A DNA stretch of 64,000 nucleotides from Streptomyces sp. NBC_00091 (GTDB lineage Bacteria; Actinomycetota; Actinomycetes; Streptomycetales; Streptomycetaceae). The notes beneath the pieces are model-generated. The model was not told the DNA's origin. It did no database searches and was given only the letters and a program-made list of their open reading frames with translations. Below, piece by piece: positions 54,197-62,715 of the stretch. A program made the position numbers and the translations under genes. The DNA lies in the NCBI RefSeq assembly GCF_026343185.1, contig NZ_JAPEMA010000001.1, positions 1,302,001 to 1,366,000 on the forward strand, given 5' to 3'. Each line of letters opens with the position of its first letter. The first letter of the stretch is position 1.

Positions 54197-54735
54197 GCCT
54201 GTACGAGGACGCCGTCCTGGTCCTGAAGGGGTACGAGGGCCAGGACGCGCAGCAGAGCGGGCTGCGCGAGGTCTACCTGGAGCACCTGGACGCCCACCCG
54301 GACGGGGTCTACAAGCCCTGTACGGCCGGGCACGTCACGGGCAGCGCGCTGGTGGTCGACCCGGTCGGCGGGCGCGTGCTGCTGACCCTGCACAAGAAGC
54401 TCGGCATGTGGCTCCAGATGGGCGGCCACTGCGAGCCCGGCGACACCACCCTCGCCGGGGCGGCGCTGCGCGAGGCCGTCGAGGAGTCGGGCATCGGCTC
54501 GGGGCTGACCCTGCTGGAGGGCGGGCCGGTGCGCCTGGACCGGCATCCGATCCCCGCCCCGTGCAACTGGCACCTGGACGTGCAGTACGCGGCGCTGGCT
54601 CCGGCCGGCGCGGTGGCGGAGATCAGCGAGGAGTCGCTGGACCTGCGCTGGTTCGCGTACGAGGAGGTGGCCGCGGTGGCCGACACCTCGGTGGTACGGC
54701 TGATGGAGGCGACCCGGGCGCGGCTCGGCGCCTGA
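54193..54735 (+). CDS. Nudix hydrolase
   Basis: A 180-residue protein. The Nudix box is present in a variant form: MGGHCEPGDTTLAGAALREA followed by VEESG, with REAVEESG intact and the first box Glu replaced. Such proteins hydrolyse nucleoside-diphosphate-linked substrates; the substrate here is not known. It starts with GTG overlapping the previous stop, so the pair is coupled. The next gene is convergent, and a long hairpin lies between. Confidence 0.82.
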   Translation: MSLYEDAVLVLKGYEGQDAQQSGLREVYLEHLDAHPDGVYKPCTAGHVTGSALVVDPVGGRVLLTLHKKLGMWLQMGGHCEPGDTTLAGAALREAVEESGIGSGLTLLEGGPVRLDRHPIPAPCNWHLDVQYAALAPAGAVAEISEESLDLRWFAYEEVAAVADTSVVRLMEATRARLGA

Positions 54736-54767
54736 GCCGGCGCGGCCGGCCCGGCACGGCAGGCATG

Positions 54768-54803
54768 GCGAAGGGGCGGCCCCGTACGGGGCCGCCCCTT
54801 CGC
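54768..54803. terminator. Bidirectional hairpin between Nudix and AIM24 genes
   Basis: A 17-base stem (54768-54784 with 54787-54803) containing GGGGCGGCCCCG, between convergent genes. Confidence 0.85.
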
Positions 54804-54816
54804 CGTGCCGTGCCGG

Positions 54817-55572
54817 TCAGTTCCAGGCGTTGTTCTGGTTCTGGGCGTGCGCGCCCTGCTGGCCCATGCCGAACTGCGCGGCGACGCCCTGTCCGAGCTG
54901 GGCGTTCTGCGGGGGCAGTACCTCGCTGGGCTGCACCAGGGCGAATCCGGTGCCGAGGAAGCTGAGCTCCCAGCCCTCGCCGGTGTTGCCGCGGCGCCGC
55001 CACACGCCGGTGGAGTGCGTCTGGGCCTGCATCTGCACGCGCAACGAGGTGGACCAGGCGACGATCGCGTCGGCGTCGGCGTTGACGTACTTGTCGGGGG
55101 TGACCTGCATCATCAGCGGCTGCCCGGAGGTCATGAGCGCGACCTTGCCGCGGCCGGAGATGTTGAGCTGGTACTTGCCGGAGCCGGAGATCCCGTACTG
55201 GCTGTCGACGGCGATGACCTCGGTGTGCAGGGTGGAGTCCAGGGCGAGGACGTAGCTGCTGTCGACCGTGAGTCCGTCGTGGTCCACGTCCACGACGTGG
55301 ACGTACTGGGCCAGGTTGGCCAGGTAGACGGTGCCCTGCCCGGAGCAGCGCATGAGGTCGAGGCCCTCGCCGGTGCGGCGGCGGGCGCCGCGCTGGTTGC
55401 CGCTCTGGTACTCGCCGTCGAAGTCGATGATCCCCTGGTAGGCGACCATGGCGCCCTTGCGGGCGAGGACGTCGTCGGAGCCGGCCAGCGTGACCCGCAG
55501 GAGCTGGGGGTTCTGGACGGTGTAGCGGTCCTGGGACTGCTGCTCGGCGTAGCCGAAAAGTGAGCTCTGCAT
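54817..55572 (-). CDS. AIM24-family protein (third of the TerD-AIM24 operon)
   Basis: A 251-residue AIM24 (mitochondrial biogenesis-like) beta-sandwich protein: NPQLLRVTLAGSDDVLARKG, CSGQGTVYLANLAQYVHVVD, SGKYQLNISGRGKVALMTSG. The last 35 residues are Gln/Gly-rich (GVAAQFGMGQQGAHAQNQNN). Bacterial members have no firm function. It lies 17 bases downstream of the second AIM24 gene. Confidence 0.8.
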   Translation of the reverse strand: MQSSLFGYAEQQSQDRYTVQNPQLLRVTLAGSDDVLARKGAMVAYQGIIDFDGEYQSGNQRGARRRTGEGLDLMRCSGQGTVYLANLAQYVHVVDVDHDGLTVDSSYVLALDSTLHTEVIAVDSQYGISGSGKYQLNISGRGKVALMTSGQPLMMQVTPDKYVNADADAIVAWSTSLRVQMQAQTHSTGVWRRRGNTGEGWELSFLGTGFALVQPSEVLPPQNAQLGQGVAAQFGMGQQGAHAQNQNNAWN

Positions 55573-55589
55573 GATGTGTCCGCTCCCCC

Positions 55590-56288
55590 TCAGCCCCGGG
55601 TCCGGAGCCGGTCGGTGCTGTCCTCACTGGGCTGTACGACGACGACGCCCTGGCCGGAGAAGGCCATCTGGTAGGCCTCCCCGCTGCCCCGGCCGATCAT
55701 CGACGAGGCCTTGAAGCTGCGCTTCCCCTTGACCTTGAGGTTCGGGGACCAGGCGACGAGCGCGTCCGGGTCCACGTACGTCTCGTCCTCGCCGCGGCCG
55801 CAGTCGACCACGATCGGGGTGCCGCGGGAGGTGATGGCGACCCAGCCGGTACCGGCGACCTGGACGTTGAAGAGGCCCTGGCCGGCGAACTTCGCCATGC
55901 CCTTGACCCGCTCGACGCCCCACTGGAGGTGGGCGTCGAAGGCGAGGAGGTTGGTGCCGTTGACGGAGAGGGCGTCGTTGTTGAGGTTGATGCAGACGAC
56001 GTCGGCGCCGTAGTCGGCGAGGTAGAGCAGCCCGTCACCGGTGCACTTCATCAGGGGGGCGCCCTCGCCGGTCAGCCACTGCGAGGCCATCTGGCGGACG
56101 GCGGGCGGGTTGGGCTCGTACTGGACGAAGCCCTCGTAGGCGACCATCGAGCCGGTGCGGGCGAAGAGGTCCTGGCCGCTCTGCATGGCGACCTTGAGCA
56201 TGGCGCGGCCGTGGTTCTCCATGCGGGCCGTGACGGGGGTGGGGGCGTAGCCCGCGAGCTGCTGGTTCATCGGATTCATGGCGTTCAT
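55590..56288 (-). CDS. AIM24-family protein (second of the operon)
   Basis: A 232-residue AIM24 protein that resembles its two neighbours over its whole length: GQDLFARTGSMVAYEGFVQY, CTGDGLLYLADYGADVVCIN, FNVQVAGTGWVAITSRGTPI. Starts ATG 56288. It is 11 bases downstream of the TerD-AIM24 gene and 17 bases upstream of the third gene, so one transcript is likely. Confidence 0.8.
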   Translation of the reverse strand: MNAMNPMNQQLAGYAPTPVTARMENHGRAMLKVAMQSGQDLFARTGSMVAYEGFVQYEPNPPAVRQMASQWLTGEGAPLMKCTGDGLLYLADYGADVVCINLNNDALSVNGTNLLAFDAHLQWGVERVKGMAKFAGQGLFNVQVAGTGWVAITSRGTPIVVDCGRGEDETYVDPDALVAWSPNLKVKGKRSFKASSMIGRGSGEAYQMAFSGQGVVVVQPSEDSTDRLRTRG

Positions 56289-56299
56289 GTGGGGCTCCC

Positions 56300-57976
56300 T
56301 CAGACCTCGTACGGCTGGACGACGATGAAGTTGCCGGGGGCGCCGCGGAACTGGAGGTTCACGGTCTCCCCGCTGTGGCCCGGGTAGGCGTTGCGGCGCA
56401 GCCGGACCTGGCTGGAAATGATCACCTGCGAGGCGGCCGACCAGGCGACGATGGCGTTGCTGTCCGCGAAGGTGGTGGGGGTGACGGGCAGTACGACGGG
56501 GGCGCCGTGCGTCTTGACGATCACTGTGCCCGTGCCCTGGAACTGCATGGTGAACAGGGCTCCGCCGGGGATGCCGTGGCCCTCGATGCGGCGGACCTCG
56601 TGCTGGAGGGACTCGTCGAAGGCGAGGACGCTCTCGGCGGAGACGCAGATGCCGTCGCCCTGGAGCTCGATGGCGTGCAGGTGGGCGCCGTTCTCGGCGA
56701 GGAAGACCTGGCCGCGGCCGGTGCAGCGCATCAGCTGCATCTCCTGGCCGGTGGCGTTGCCGACGATGCGGCCGGCGAAGCCCGCGCCCTTGTAGCTGAA
56801 GTCGACCTTGCCCTGGTACAGGACCATGCTGCCCTGGCGGGCGAGGACGGCCTGGCCGCCCATCGCCAGGTCGACCCGCATGAGCTGCTGGTTCTGCGGG
56901 GTCCAGCGGGCGCCGGTGGGGGCTTCCTTGTACGGCTGGAGGGCGGCGGCGAGGCCGGGGCCGGCTGCGGCGGCGGCCTGCGGGGCCTGGCCGTAGGGCG
57001 GCGGGGGCTGCTGGCCCGGGATCTGGCCGTACGAGGGCTGCGGCGGCTGGCCGTAGGGCGCGGGGGCCGGGGCCGGGGGCGGGACCTGGGCGCCGTAGGA
57101 GGGCTGCTGCCCGTACGAGGGCGGGCCGGGCTGCTGCGGCGGGTGGGGCGGCTGGCCGTACGGGGCCGCGGGGGCGGGCGCGGGCGCACCGAGCGGGGCG
57201 ACCATGGTCGGGGCCGAGTGCACGGGCGCGGGCGCCGGGGGCTGGGCGGCCGGGGGCTGCTGCTGTGGCGGGGCGTACGGCGCGGGGGCGGCCGGCGCAG
57301 GAGCGGGCGGCACGGGGGCGGGCGGCTGCTGGACCGGGGCGCCGAAGGACGGGGCCGGCGCCGGGGCGGCGGCCTGTGCCGGCGGGGCGAACCCGGGCGC
57401 GGCGGCCTGCTGCTGGGCCGGTGCCTGCGGCTCCGGCTGCGCCTCCTCCTCGGCGACCTCGCCGCCGAAGTTCTTCAGCAGCGCGGCGAGCCCGCCGTCG
57501 AAGCCCTGGCCGACGGCGGCGAAGCGCCACACGTCCTTCAGGTAGAAGTCGCCGATCATCAGCGCGCGTTCGGTGCTGAACTCCGAGCCCGTGAAGGAGT
57601 ACCGGACGACTTCCTCGCCGCCGGCCACGATCCGGATGTAGCCGGGGCCGATCTGCGACATCTGCCCGGCGCCGTCGAGGGTGGCGGTGAAGGAGAGCTT
57701 GTGGATGGCCGCGGGCACGCGGTCGAGGGTCACCCGGAAGGATTCCGTGTCGCCGGCCTGCGGGCCGAGCTGCTGGATGGACTCCTCGGGCGACTTCGGC
57801 TGGTTGTAGAAGACGAAGTAGCGGTCGTCCGACAGCTGCTCGTTGGCGTCGAGGCCGAAGCAGCTGATGTCGAAGGACAGTCCGGGCCCGGCGATCTGGA
57901 CGCCCACGTACAGATCGGTGCCCGCCGTCAGATCACTGATCTTGGCCTTGTGGCCGCGTTGGAATTCCCTGGCCAT
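56300..57976 (-). CDS. TerD-AIM24 fusion protein
   Basis: A 558-residue protein of three parts. Residues 1-180 form a TerD-family domain (AGTDLYVGVQIAGPGLSFDI, DDRYFVFYNQPKSPEESIQQ, RALMIGDFYLKDVWRFAAVG), with the acidic calcium-binding loops usual for the family. Residues about 190-365 are a Pro/Gln/Ala/Gly linker. Residues from about 370 form an AIM24 domain (LAMGGQAVLARQGSMVLYQG, CTGRGQVFLAENGAHLHAIE). TerD proteins occur in stress and tellurite resistance. ATG 57976 is the start of TerD homology; the frame is open a further 22 codons upstream. Confidence 0.85.
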   Translation of the reverse strand: MAREFQRGHKAKISDLTAGTDLYVGVQIAGPGLSFDISCFGLDANEQLSDDRYFVFYNQPKSPEESIQQLGPQAGDTESFRVTLDRVPAAIHKLSFTATLDGAGQMSQIGPGYIRIVAGGEEVVRYSFTGSEFSTERALMIGDFYLKDVWRFAAVGQGFDGGLAALLKNFGGEVAEEEAQPEPQAPAQQQAAAPGFAPPAQAAAPAPAPSFGAPVQQPPAPVPPAPAPAAPAPYAPPQQQPPAAQPPAPAPVHSAPTMVAPLGAPAPAPAAPYGQPPHPPQQPGPPSYGQQPSYGAQVPPPAPAPAPYGQPPQPSYGQIPGQQPPPPYGQAPQAAAAAGPGLAAALQPYKEAPTGARWTPQNQQLMRVDLAMGGQAVLARQGSMVLYQGKVDFSYKGAGFAGRIVGNATGQEMQLMRCTGRGQVFLAENGAHLHAIELQGDGICVSAESVLAFDESLQHEVRRIEGHGIPGGALFTMQFQGTGTVIVKTHGAPVVLPVTPTTFADSNAIVAWSAASQVIISSQVRLRRNAYPGHSGETVNLQFRGAPGNFIVVQPYEV

Positions 57977-58092
57977 ACGTCCGACCGTCCCCCATCCCGA
58001 ATGTGAATGCGTGCCGCTCAGGCTAACGGCTTCCGCCGACATCCGGCCAAGTCGGTACCGACCCGGTACACATCACGTTCCGTGACAGAAGG

Positions 58093-58632
58093 TCAATCCT
58101 CGCGGGCTGCCGGAATGCGGGGCAGGCGCTCCGCCGCGACCACTCCTTCGAGGAATCCGCGCGCCCGTTCGGTCTTCGGGTAGGCCTCCAGCAGCTCCCA
58201 GAACTTGGGGCCGTGGCCGGGTACGAGGAGGTGCGCCAGCTCGTGCAGCAGCACGTAGTCGACGACGTACTCCGGCATGCCCTGGAGGCGGTGGGAGAGC
58301 CGGATGCTGCCTTCGGCGGGGGTGCAGGAACCCCAGCGGGTGTTCTGGTTGGTGACCCAGCGGACCGAGCGGGGGCGGGCGCGACCGATGAAGTACTGCT
58401 CGGACAAACGCTCCGCGCGCTCGGTGAGTTCCGTGTCGCCGAGGGTGCGCTTGCTCTCCTGGGCGGCGAGTTTGTCGAGCATGACGCCCACCCAGCGCCG
58501 CTCCTCCGCCTCGGACATCCGGGCGGGGATCAGGACGACCGTCCGCTCGCCCTCGCGGTAGGCGGACACGGTCCTGCGGCGGCGCGCGCTCCGGCGGACT
58601 TCGACGGCTCGCTGTGGCGGGTCGGCTGACAC
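58093..58632 (-). CDS. YgjP-like (DUF45/M48) zinc metalloprotease
   Basis: A 179-residue protein. HELAHLLVPGHGPKFW is the HExxH-x7-GHG zinc motif of this family. RARPRSVRWVTNQNTRWGSC is the conserved substrate-side segment. GTG 58632 (VSADPPQRAVEV) is used because an upstream ATG at 58731 would overlap a region that looks non-coding. The function is unknown in Streptomyces; it is divergent from the E1-like gene. Confidence 0.82.
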   Translation of the reverse strand: MSADPPQRAVEVRRSARRRRTVSAYREGERTVVLIPARMSEAEERRWVGVMLDKLAAQESKRTLGDTELTERAERLSEQYFIGRARPRSVRWVTNQNTRWGSCTPAEGSIRLSHRLQGMPEYVVDYVLLHELAHLLVPGHGPKFWELLEAYPKTERARGFLEGVVAAERLPRIPAARED

Positions 58633-58835
58633 GCCTCGACGGTACCCGGTCGCCGTGGCGGAAGTCCCGCGCGTCCGGGGTTCGAACATGATCGATTCGC
58701 CGGCGCCATCACAAGCACACGCTTTCTCCATCTCATATGCCTAATACCCCTTGCCTGTGGACAAATTCCCGCACGCGATCCGGCGGCCGGGCATCGTGGC
58801 GGAAACGGGGAATTCGACGGATCGAGGAGGCGGCG

Positions 58836-59981
58836 ATGTATCCGAAGGTGAAGCCGGCGCTGGCGCGGGCGTGGCGGGATCTGCAGACGGTCCAGTTCGG
58901 GGTGACTCCCGCCCACGCGGTGGTGCTCGGACCGCTGGACACGGCGACCGGGTCGCTCATCGACCGGATCGACGGGACGCGGGGGATGGAGCTGCTGCGG
59001 GCCGAGGCGGGCGGGATGGGGCTTCCGGAGGGACAGGTGGACGGGCTGGTCCGGCGGCTCGCGGGGGCCGGGCTGCTCGACGACCTCACCGCCGGAGGGC
59101 CGCGGGCGCAGGCCGTGCGGCGCCGGCCGGAGGCGCTGGAGCGGCTGGGGCCCGATCTGGGCTCGCTCTCGCTGGTGCACCGGGAGCCGGGTGGCGACCT
59201 GCGGGGGATCGCGGCGCGCAGGGCGGTACGGGTCCAGGTGCGCGGGAGCGGCCGGGTGGGGGCGGTGATCGCCGCCGTGCTGGCGGGGGCCGGGGTGGGC
59301 CGGGTCGAGGTGCTCGACGGGGGGCGGGTGGAGGCGGCCGACGTGGCGCCGGGCGGGCTGGATCCGGGGAGCGTGGGCCGGCTGCGGGCGGAGGCGGCCC
59401 GCGCGCTCGTACGGGAGTCGGCCCCGGCACGGGCTCCGGGCGCGGGCGACCCCGAGGGGCCGGGGCCGGAGCTGGCGCTGGTGGTGGTCGCGCCCCGGGA
59501 CGGCCTCCAGGCGTGGGCCCCCGATCCGGCGACGGCCGCCGACTGGGTGGCGACGGGCACCCCGCACCTGTACGCGGGGGTGCTCGAGGGGACGGGGCTG
59601 GTCGGGCCCCTGGTACTGCCCGGGGCCACGGCCTGCGCGGGGTGCATGGAGCGCGACCGCGTCGACCGGGATCCGGCCTGGCCGCGGATGCTGGTCCAGT
59701 GGCGCTCGGCGCACCGCCGCCGGGAGACGGCCGCCTGCGACCTGGGGCTGTCGACGGCGGTGGCCGGCCTGGCGGCGGCGCACGCCCTGGCCTTCCTCGA
59801 CGGGCAGCTCCCCGCTTCCACGGCCACCCGCTGGGAGGCCGCCCTGCCCGGGCTGCACTGGGAGCACTCCGCGCTGCGGCCGCATCCGGACTGCCCCTGC
59901 GCGGCGGCGGCCCCTGCCGCGGACGTCGGGGCGGGCGTTGAGGCGGGCGTCGGGGCGGGCGTTGGGGCGGTGCGGTCGTGA
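58836..59981 (+). CDS. Degenerate ThiF/E1-like protein
   Basis: A 381-residue protein. The first 90 residues are a winged-helix-like N-terminal part (FGVTPAHAVVLGPLDTATGS). The Rossmann-like stretch VQVRGSGRVGAVIAAVLAGA fits the E1 family nucleotide loop. Zinc-type cysteines come later in ACAGCMERDRVD and DCPCAAAA. The Asp and Arg that E1 enzymes use for adenylation are not obvious, so activity is uncertain. A C-terminal Gly/Ala/Val repeat (VGAGVEAGVGAGVGAV) looks like a recent expansion. ATG 58836 has GAGGAGG just upstream. Confidence 0.65.
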   Translation: MYPKVKPALARAWRDLQTVQFGVTPAHAVVLGPLDTATGSLIDRIDGTRGMELLRAEAGGMGLPEGQVDGLVRRLAGAGLLDDLTAGGPRAQAVRRRPEALERLGPDLGSLSLVHREPGGDLRGIAARRAVRVQVRGSGRVGAVIAAVLAGAGVGRVEVLDGGRVEAADVAPGGLDPGSVGRLRAEAARALVRESAPARAPGAGDPEGPGPELALVVVAPRDGLQAWAPDPATAADWVATGTPHLYAGVLEGTGLVGPLVLPGATACAGCMERDRVDRDPAWPRMLVQWRSAHRRRETAACDLGLSTAVAGLAAAHALAFLDGQLPASTATRWEAALPGLHWEHSALRPHPDCPCAAAAPAADVGAGVEAGVGAGVGAVRS

Positions 59982-60117
59982 GCGGCCGGACTCCCGCCGG
60001 ATCCGGGGCGGGTGCCCCGGTCCGGGGGCCCGGGGGGTCATGGCAGGATGCGACCGGGGCCGAGCCGCGCCTCGAACCGCCGCTTGCGGCACTGCAGTCT
60101 GGGAACTGGAGGGGCTC

Positions 60118-61446
60118 ATGTCTGATCTTCCCCGGAAGGCGGTCACCCGCACCGTCAAGCTGGCCGCGCTACCACTCGGCATCGCGGGCCGGGCCACCTG
60201 GGGGCTGGGCAAGCGGATCGGCGGCAAGTCCGCCGAGATCGTGGCCCGCGAGCTCCAGCAGCGCACCGCCGATCAGCTGTTCCGCACGCTCGGGGAGCTG
60301 AAGGGGGGCGCGATGAAGGTCGGGCAGGCCCTTTCGGTGTTCGAGTCGGCGCTGCCCGAGGAGGTCGGCGGGCCCTACCGGGCGGCGCTGACCAAGCTTC
60401 AGGAAGCGGCCCCGCCGCTGCCCGCGGCGCGGGTCCACCAGGTGCTCGCGGAGCGGCTCGGCGAGGACTGGCGGGAGCTGTTCGAGGAGTTCGAGGACAA
60501 GCCGGCCGCGGCCGCCTCGATCGGGCAGGTGCACCGGGCGGTGTGGCACGACGGGCGGCAGGTGGCGGTCAAGGTCCAGTACCCGGGGGCCGGGGAGGCG
60601 CTGCTGTCGGACCTCAAGCAGCTGAGCCGGTTCGCCGGCCTGCTGGGTCCGCTCGTCCCGGGCATGGACATAAAGCCGCTGATCAAGGAGCTGCGCGACC
60701 GGGTCTCGGAGGAGCTGGACTACGAGCTGGAGGCCGAGGCCCAGCGCACCCACGCCGACGCCTTCGACGCCGACGAGGACGTGGTCGTCCCGGACGTGGT
60801 GTACCAGGGCGACCAGGTGCTGGTCACCGAGTGGCTGGAGGGCACCCCGCTGTCGGAGGTGATAACCGATGGCACGCAGGAGGAGCGCGACCGCGCCGGG
60901 CAGCTGCTGGCCCGGTTCCTCTTCTCCGGGCCCGCGCGCACCGGGCTGCTGCACGCCGATCCGCATCCGGGGAACTTCCGGCTCATGGCGGGGGCGGACG
61001 GCCGGATGCGCCTGGGCGTACTGGACTTCGGCACGGTGGACCGGCTGCCGGGCGGCTGGCCCAAGCCGATAGGCCGCTCGCTGCGGCTGACCCTGGACGG
61101 CGACGCCGAGGGGGTCTACGGGCACCTGCGCGACGAAGGGTTCGTCAGGGAGTCCGTCGAACTCGACCCGGACGCCGTGCTCGACTACCTCAAGCCGATC
61201 ATCGAGCCCGCCGAGGCCGACGAGTTCACCTTCACCCGGCCGTGGCTGCGCGGGCAGGCGGCGCGGATCGCCGATCCGCGCTCCCCCGCCCACCAGTTGG
61301 GGCGGCAGATCAACCTGCCGCCGTCCTACCTGCTGATCCACCGGGTGACGCTGAGCACCATCGGCGTCCTGTGCCAGCTGGGCGCGACGGTGCGGCTGCG
61401 CGACGAACTGGAGTCCTGGCTGCCCGGGTTCCTGCCCGAGGCCTGA
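60118..61446 (+). CDS. ABC1/UbiB-family atypical protein kinase
   Basis: A 442-residue kinase-like protein. Family signatures are KGGAMKVGQALSVFESALPE (the KxGQ loop), PAAAASIGQVHRAVWHDGRQ, VAVKVQYPG (catalytic Lys), LLHADPHPGNFRLM and LGVLDFGTVDRL (metal-binding Asp). UbiB-like members support quinone or lipid metabolism. An ATG 60118 start gives the usual domain length. The gap to the E1-like gene is 136 bases, on the same strand. Confidence 0.9.
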   Translation: MSDLPRKAVTRTVKLAALPLGIAGRATWGLGKRIGGKSAEIVARELQQRTADQLFRTLGELKGGAMKVGQALSVFESALPEEVGGPYRAALTKLQEAAPPLPAARVHQVLAERLGEDWRELFEEFEDKPAAAASIGQVHRAVWHDGRQVAVKVQYPGAGEALLSDLKQLSRFAGLLGPLVPGMDIKPLIKELRDRVSEELDYELEAEAQRTHADAFDADEDVVVPDVVYQGDQVLVTEWLEGTPLSEVITDGTQEERDRAGQLLARFLFSGPARTGLLHADPHPGNFRLMAGADGRMRLGVLDFGTVDRLPGGWPKPIGRSLRLTLDGDAEGVYGHLRDEGFVRESVELDPDAVLDYLKPIIEPAEADEFTFTRPWLRGQAARIADPRSPAHQLGRQINLPPSYLLIHRVTLSTIGVLCQLGATVRLRDELESWLPGFLPEA

Positions 61447-61467
61447 GCGGCCCGGTCCGGGCGGGCC

Positions 61468-61677
61468 TCACCACCAGGAGGAGTCGAGCCGGCCCTCGAT
61501 CGCCCGGAGGTTGGCGCGCGCGCAGTCGACGCAGAAGTACTGTCTGGTCCCGTTCTCCACCGAACAGGTCCAGGTGGGCGGGGCGCCGTCCGGGGAGCGG
61601 GTACCGCAGCGCGCGCAGACGACGGGCTGGGCCTCGGGCCCCGGCGGGGCGGGGTGGGGGGTCGGCTGGTCCACCAC
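61468..61677 (-). CDS. Small zinc-ribbon protein, unknown function
   Basis: A 69-residue protein with CARCGTRSP and CSVENGTRQYFCVDCARANLRA. Two cysteine pairs make a zinc ribbon. It ends EGRLDSSWW. It is convergent with the ABC1 kinase gene, 21 bases away, and lies downstream of the wblC operon. No family is recognised with certainty. Confidence 0.7.
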   Translation of the reverse strand: MVDQPTPHPAPPGPEAQPVVCARCGTRSPDGAPPTWTCSVENGTRQYFCVDCARANLRAIEGRLDSSWW

Positions 61678-61717
61678 CAGACGATATCCCCGCAGGGCCG
61701 CGCGGGCCCCCGCAACG

Positions 61718-61757
61718 CACCGGGGGGACCGGTCCGTTCGGACCGGTCCCCCCGGTG
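61718..61757. terminator. Long hairpin between the zinc-ribbon gene and the wblC operon
   Basis: An 18-base perfect stem (61718-61735 with 61740-61757) with a GTTC loop, about 80 bases after the wblC-operon stop at 61839. Confidence 0.85.
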
Positions 61758-61838
61758 GCGCCGTTCCCGGCCGTGTTCAGCCGGCTCCGGCGGTGTTCAA
61801 GCCGCCTTCGAGCCCGGTTCGGGCTCTCTGCGTGGCGC

Positions 61839-62171
61839 TCAGTGCATGACGGCCATGGCCAGCGCGCGCCGGGCGCGCAGTGAGACGCGCTCGGCCCTTC
61901 GCTGCATGCGCCGCGCGGCGACCAGGCGCAGGGCGTGACGCTCGGCGTCCGCCTCACGCATGCGGTCGTCCATATGGGCACGGGCCAGGGCTTCTGGGAT
62001 GAGTTGCATTTCGCGGGTCCTGTTCTGACGCGAGGTCATCGCGCCTGCGGTGATGAAGTCTGCGGTGGCGGAGCCGTGCGGCTGCTCGCTCGTGGTGGCG
62101 TAGGGGGACATGGGGGCCTGCTTCAAGGGGTCGTGCGTCAGGGGGCGGTCGATGGTGCCGGTGGCGGTCAT
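61839..62171 (-). CDS. Small basic protein coupled to wblC
   Basis: A 110-residue protein starting MTATGTIDRPLTHDPLKQ. The second half is strongly basic and helical (ARAHMDDRMREADAERHALR, RMQRRAERVSLRARRALAMA). Its ATG overlaps the wblC stop as ATGA (62168-62171), so it should be made whenever wblC is. I do not recognise a family and no DNA-binding motif is certain. Confidence 0.65.
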   Translation of the reverse strand: MTATGTIDRPLTHDPLKQAPMSPYATTSEQPHGSATADFITAGAMTSRQNRTREMQLIPEALARAHMDDRMREADAERHALRLVAARRMQRRAERVSLRARRALAMAVMH

Positions 62172-62539
62172 GCCGCTGCAACCGGGTTCTTGCGCGGACG
62201 GCCACGGGGCCGCTTGCGGGCCACGACCACGCCCTGGACGAAGAGCTCTCCGCCCCAGACGCCCCAGGGCTCGCGGCGCTCCTTCGCGCCGGCGAGGCAG
62301 GCCTCGACCAGCGGGCAGGTGCCGCAGAGGGACTTGGCGTACTCGACGTCGGCCGGGGACTCGGCGAAGAAGACCTCGGGGTCGAAGGTGCGGCAGGGAA
62401 CGGGTACGCCGAGGTTCTCGATGGCGTCGTCGAGCGCGGTGAGCGCGGTGAGGGGGGTCAAGGTGGAGGCCTCCGGGACTGCGGGCGGGGAGATCGTTTG
62501 GGTCTGCGGTACGGACGGGGCGTGCGCTTCGAGTTGCAC
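62168..62539 (-). CDS. wblC: WhiB7-type antibiotic-resistance regulator WblC
   Basis: A 123-residue WhiB-family protein. Iron-sulphur cysteines are Cys49, 72, 75 and 81, GVWGGE is at 93-98, and the C-terminus carries the AT-hook RGRPRK at 112-117. The AT-hook identifies WblC/WhiB7. It activates promoters with an AT-rich box just before the -35 element, giving resistance to ribosome-targeting antibiotics. It has a leader of about 620 bases with an open frame and a terminator (listed separately). Confidence 0.95.
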   Translation of the reverse strand: MQLEAHAPSVPQTQTISPPAVPEASTLTPLTALTALDDAIENLGVPVPCRTFDPEVFFAESPADVEYAKSLCGTCPLVEACLAGAKERREPWGVWGGELFVQGVVVARKRPRGRPRKNPVAAA

Positions 62540-62645
62540 GGTGTTTTCTTCCTCGTCTTGTTCGGCTAGTCGTTCCGGCCGGTCGGCCGGGTGGCGGCTG
62601 GTCTTGCCAGTCCCGAGGCACCTTCGGTCCGCTGTCCCTGTTCGG

Positions 62646-62691
62646 GGACAAACAGAAGGGCCGCGGATCCCGGGTGGGGTTCCGCGGCCCT
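62646..62691 (-). terminator. Intrinsic terminator (attenuator) in the wblC leader
   Basis: On the minus strand AGGGCCGCGGA pairs with TCCGCGGCCCT (62657-62667 with 62681-62691, 13-base loop) and is followed by TCTGTTTGTCC. It lies about 107 bases before the wblC start and just after the stop of the leader frame (62716). Confidence 0.85.
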
Positions 62692-62715
62692 GAAGGCGCC
62701 GGCCAGATCTTTCGA

